Origin: Branchiostoma floridae
Lineage: Eukaryota; Chordata; Leptocardii; Amphioxiformes; Branchiostomatidae
Length of the DNA: 64,000 nt
Assembly: GCF_000003815.2 (NCBI RefSeq)
Contig: NC_049981.1
Span: 12,074,483 to 12,138,482 of the forward strand
Direction of reading: 5' to 3'
Made by a program: the position numbers and the translations under genes. Below, piece by piece: positions 59,482-64,000 of this stretch; position 1 is the stretch's first letter, and each line of letters opens with the position of its first letter. The notes below the pieces were generated by a model. It was given only the letters and a program-made list of their open reading frames with translations, was not told the origin of the DNA and searched no databases.

Positions 59482-60760
59482 GTGGGTGGTTTTCTCTCTC
59501 TCTGTGTGTGTGTGTGTGTGGTAGGTTTGGGGAGGGGGGCAGGTAACTACTGAAAACACCAGTTGTTTTTTTGCACGAACATGCTATCTCGTTTCACAAC
59601 GGATCGTTATGTTTGCTCTCTTGTCCATTTGGTAAGGATTATCACAAACACTCCAGTTCCTTTAGAAAGTTTGAAGGAGTTTCCTTCACGAGAAAAGGTG
59701 TCGTTTGACAAAAATCCATCAAAGTTGTGAGATTGTACATAAATAATTATGTTTGTAAATAAGTAACAAGATAATTTGTGAAAAAATAATTTGTAATTTT
59801 TATATGTCCTTACCCCATCACTAACACATATTAAACTGCAAAATTAAAGGGAAAATGTTCACATGGCTTACAGCTACCTGTATGCTTTATTCATTCCCGA
59901 ATTTACATATCTAAAGGTATTTTTCTTCCCCCTCATTGACTTCGAGTGTGGCCGCTTTGATTGATCTGCATACCAGAGCCTGCTCTGTTATTACCAATGG
60001 TTTCTATTGTCCATCTGTTGTCTGTTGTTCCTGTCAATCAAGTTCATAAAGGTTAATTGTTCTGGGTAATTAAGATGAGTAACGAGTGCATCCAGAAATT
60101 GAAAATGTTCTGTATACCTTGCATGACCCGAAAGTAACATTGTACAAATTTTGTTGAGGAACAAAATGACTTATCAAGGTAATAGACTAGAGTACTTGAA
60201 CAATGCATGCACAAAGTGGCAAGAATTTACATGTTTTAACATCATTCCAGTCACTGAGTGGCAAATGTTAACTTTAGAAACTAGGTTTCACCAGCAATTT
60301 CTAACTACAACTGTTTTCCGTGATAGCTGCCTTGTTGAGATTATAGATGTTACCTGCATTTTTCTCACATAGGAACCTACCATAGTACATGTACAAACCC
60401 TTATTGTTCAAAGGAAAGGAAGCGACAAGCATCCTCTTAGCTCTTGGGGGCTGAAACTGTATCCAATCCCTGATGTTATGTATGATTGTCTGTGTTCAGT
60501 CATGTAGAGAGATCTCCATCTTGTTTTGGATGTTGTAGAGAAATGGTACTGATAATTTGAACCAACCTTGTTACAAGCAAGATAAAGATAAACCTATGCA
60601 GAAATGATAGAGACATTTTTGTTGGCAGAAATTGGTACAATAATTTTTTTTGTGGTCCATTTCTCTACTCAAAATCTGGATTGCCTTTAATTACTATTAC
60701 TGTACTAGTAGTAGTAACCTGAAAGGATTGTTAAAAATGACACTGAAACCTTGCTTCTTA

Positions 60761-61953
60761 GACCCTGTTCACATGAAAAAATTGCAAGTGAGTTAAACAA
60801 GGAATCCGATTGAAATTTTCTATCGGATTAAAAAAAATGTGTTCACATGAGTTTTATACAATCGGATTAAACTCAAATTTGCGACCGCGACCACACAATC
60901 GGATTAAACTCTTTACCGCGGCACGCGTCGTGTTTCCAACAACCACCGCGGGCACGCGTAGCATTTCCAAAATGTTGCCAGACTACCTCATAATTTTGAA
61001 GGATGTAGCGACATCGATATTGATTATAACTTGAGAAATCGGCCGGCTTTGGTCAGATTTTGACGCGTCGATGGTCCGCAACACACACTGACGAAAGTGG
61101 CGGCCTCTGGGTCATACGGGGTCATTGGGATAGTCTATTAGACTGGGGGTGGAAATGTTACGCGCGGTGTGATTATACTCTACATTTAACTATATAAAAT
61201 ATATCTGTTGCAGAAGTTGCATAAATAAGGCAAACTGCTACCAAAACATTTGACTTCATCACGTATTTATCTGAAATAAAAGTCTGTTTCGTTTAAAAAA
61301 ACCTGCTCCCCCATGCTTGCATGCAGTGAAGTGACCCAAGCTCGAAATTTCTGTTTAGACACGCTTCCGACTGTTTTTCTCGTAGAATATTTGCTTTTTT
61401 AGTGGTGTTGGGACATTGGCTCCAACAACAGGAGAGAAACGAAACCATACAATGTACATGTTATTTTCATGGGCAATATTGCCAAAATTAACCAGTTGGT
61501 CTTCTGCCACACTGCCGATTTTTGGAAAGAACCGGTGCACATGTTCCGGCGAATCTTGCGGCGTCCGGTTGTTAACCATAGCGGTAAGATGATTTTGCAA
61601 GCAAACTTGCCCATAAACTTCTTTTCTAATCCGTGTATCATACTTTGTTTGCCATGTTGTAGGTATGGTTGTATATCTAATGTCCACTGTACCCGTATGT
61701 ATGACGTAAAAACCATGAAACAAGCCCGAATCCAATCCAATTGTGTTCACATGGCCGATTTCGGTCAATCGGATTGCGCGCCAATCGGATTGCGCGCGCT
61801 GAATCCACCTCCCGAGGTGGATTGCAATCCTATCCAATCCAATCCAAAATGGGCAATCCAATCGGATTAGTTCTGTTCACATGGCTTTGGATTGGTCATT
61901 TTAATCGGATTCCTCGTTTAACTCACTTGCTTTTTTCCCATGTGAACGGGGTC
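60761..61953. mobile_element. 1.2-kb Harbinger-like element with ~60-bp inverted repeats
   Basis: The left end GACCCTGTTCACATG and onward (60761) and the right end ...CATGTGAACGGGGTC (to 61953) are complementary over about 60 bases, including CAAGTGAGTTAAAC and GGAATCCGATT. TTA lies outside both ends (60758-60760, 61954-61956). The interior has many AATCGGATT sub-repeats in both orientations and a CCACCTCCCGAGGTGG palindrome. The antisense frame at 61861-61355 is not recognisable as a transposase. It lies in the first intron of the LIX1-like gene. Confidence 0.8.
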
Positions 61954-63057
61954 TTAAAGTAACAGGACAAAAATAGTAGATCCGGGTTTTAAGAATTAAG
62001 GGTTCAGGCTGAGGGTACTTAAACTTGATGAAAAGTCACGGAAATCAGACAGCAGGCATGCCTTTATCTGAGGAAGTCCTGTCAGCATACCTGATTAGTT
62101 TGCACCCATGGGTGTCCATGTGTTTTTCTTCAAGATTTGGCTGGTCTATCAAATACTAGAGTAATTGTAGCAAAAAAGTGTTCTGGTACACTAGTACTTT
62201 GTATAAATGACGTCAAGATGAACTCTTTTGCTTCAAATGTCACTAACTTAACAAGACTTGACTACCTACATGTACAGGTAACCTGGTTGCAATACAATTA
62301 GTGAATTACAAGTAAAGCAAAGTAATGTCAGACAGCAACACCTTGTAACCTATAATTAAGGACCACTGTTACTTCTTTTCTCATGAATCACTGTGACGTG
62401 GACAGGTAATGTCCAGGTGCACCCTGAAAATCAGGCAAATCCTCATTGTTCGCCCTCAGCCTCCACTAATCTTGTCCACATCTTTGCAAGTACAGGTATA
62501 GTACAGTTATCTGGGGCCCCTAATTCTGCAAACTGTATTCACAACACGGAAACCCCTTTGATGCCTTTGTGGAACACTGTGACAGCTGGAAAAAAGAGAG
62601 TGTTTATTTTTGTGTAAATTTTAGTGGGTGAAACAGTCCCCTGCAAAGCAGGTCTCAAGTTTCTCCTTTTGCATTTTAACAAAGATTTGTGTATTGTAAG
62701 GTAATGCATGGCAGCTTGGATGAGCAACTCAATTATTTCAGTCTGTTTGAGTCTGTCAACCTGAGTCTTCACAGGTGTAGGTCTAGTTTATGGGCTAAGA
62801 GCTTACAATTATTGTCAGTGATACAATGAAAGGGTATGGTCAATTTATTTTGTTTCATCACGTTGAATAGGACAAACAGTATGACCCAAAATAGTTGAAA
62901 GAAAATCTACCCATATTTATCTGTACTAGGATTGTTCTGTACATACATAATCATAACTTTACAAGTGGTACCGTAGCTAAACAAATACAAACCAACCCTA
63001 AGCATAGCCTCCCTCATGGAGATGATTACTGTAGTCATTACAGTCAAACTCCTTTAA
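61954..63057 (+). other. LIX1L: LIX1-like gene intron; nothing recognised
   Basis: No exon of the LIX1 family (sought as VNVVEALQEFWQ-type coding sequence) and no bounded repeat was seen. Confidence 0.35.
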
Positions 63058-64000
63058 CCCTCAAACCACCGTACCTTTTTTGTGACGTAGATTACCGTAT
63101 GGGGTCAAAACTGACCCCATAACGTTTTGTACAAATACAGTTTTTTTGGTGACTCTTTTTGTGATTTGTATATATGTATAGCTTCATTAATCTATGTGAG
63201 ACAGTTTGACATGATTAGGTGAGAATAATTCTAGCTCATTATCATAAATTATGCAAAAGATCATGAGGACCACATTTTGCACTAACGTTATTCAGACAGG
63301 GTAAGGTTTTTTTCATGCCCGCACGAACTTCAAAGTCACATAGCCCCTGAATAGCATATGCTAGGGCCACCAAAGTTGGTACCTTTTGAGAAAATGTTGA
63401 TAGCAAGCAATTTAAGTGAATAAAAAAAAATCATCATTTTTCATGTTGCCATGGCAACGGAATTCTGACAGGCATATCTATTACGCAGTTTTCTAATTTT
63501 GGCTTAAACATTCAAGTTTTAAGGTTTTCTTGGCAAACCACACTTGTTCATGACATCTTATAAAATTCAACGTAAATTTCATGATTCAATATTCATAATT
63601 TAGGCTAATTAGATGACATCATCAGTCAAAGTCCAAGATGGCGGACAATTTAAGCTAAATGACGTCATGGCGTCGTCATATAACATGATAATGACACAAA
63701 AATTGTTACCATAAATTCGTTGCACAAGTACATCATTCTCTGTAAATTTCGTGATCATACGATAAGTAGTTTAGGCCTGGGTCTCAAAAGTTTGTTTAAA
63801 AAAATGCTGGGGTCAGTTTTGACCCCACTGGCCCATACATAAACATTCTATGATAACTTAATTAACAATGAGCCAATCTCGGTAAAAACGTATGAGAAGC
63901 TAGAAGACATATATACAAACAAACTCATGGAAGAAATTTTGTTTTCAACCAGAAATGTCATAATGGCACACATTAATATACGTCTGGGGTCAGTTTTGAC
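63058..64000. mobile_element. Possible left part of a piggyBac-like element, runs off the window
   Basis: TTAA at 63054-63057 is followed by CCCTCAAACC, the TTAA/CCC start typical of piggyBac insertions. An 18-bp palindrome-like box GGGGTCAAAACTGACCCC (about 63102-63119) occurs inside, in inverted orientation at 63809-63826, and again cut by the window end from 63986. No transposase is recognised. The right end lies outside the window, so the class is provisional. Confidence 0.45.

Noticed and set aside
61355-61861. 168-residue frame inside the Harbinger-like element as a transposase
   Set aside because: No DDE or Myb-like motif, and it reads through the AATCGGATT sub-repeats.

Overview
The window looks like nuclear DNA of a cephalochordate, most likely amphioxus (Branchiostoma). 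The evidence is compact intron-rich genes with clear one-to-one vertebrate orthologues (CALML4, SLC25A42, TMEM218, LIX1/LIX1L), lineage-specific CARD, NLR-like and TRIM architectures of the kind expanded in amphioxus, and a dense load of small inverted-repeat transposons. The species call is an inference. Exons were joined by hand from splice-site consensus, reading-frame phase and family knowledge. No search was run.

Layout from left to right. 0.2-2.7 kb: CALML4 (minus). 5.8-6.1 kb: a possible two-exon small gene (plus). 9.0-16.3 kb: SLC25A42, the mitochondrial CoA carrier (plus), whose introns hold a LINE fragment and two inverted-repeat elements. 17.7-18.9 kb: an intronless ankyrin/coiled-coil/CARD gene whose CARD lies one frame off. 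19.6-22.5 kb: a secreted Cys-motif protein (minus), convergent with the ankyrin-CARD gene. 23.6-27.8 kb: an NLR-like leucine-rich-repeat gene (plus), head-to-head with the secreted gene. 29.0-35.9 kb: an SLC22 organic ion transporter (minus) that carries a tandem pair of equal-length, phase-matched exons, very likely mutually exclusive. 36-42 kb: gene-poor DNA with SINEs, foldback elements and a microsatellite. 42.0-44.9 kb: a CARD/SH3/SH3/LRR gene (minus). 45-48 kb: more inverted-repeat elements and a tandem repeat. 48.6-54.6 kb: a TRIM gene with a very long acidic insert inside the RING region and two FN3 domains but no SPRY (minus). 56.8-58.0 kb: TMEM218 (minus). 59.2 kb: first coding exon of LIX1/LIX1L (plus), divergent from TMEM218 and continuing beyond the window. 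60.8-62.0 kb: a Harbinger-like element. From 63.06 kb to the right edge: possibly the left end of a piggyBac-like element.

Four of the genes (ankyrin-CARD, NLR-like, CARD-SH3-LRR, TRIM) have innate-signalling type domains and lie within about 37 kb, among housekeeping genes (mitochondrial carrier, plasma-membrane transporter, ciliary protein). The most unusual features are the SLC22 duplicated exon pair, the CARD-SH3-LRR domain order, the out-of-frame CARD and the TRIM architecture. There are four assembly gaps (3364-4291, 6594-7447, 20219-20318, 55381-55480). Reading frames running through these Ns are meaningless.
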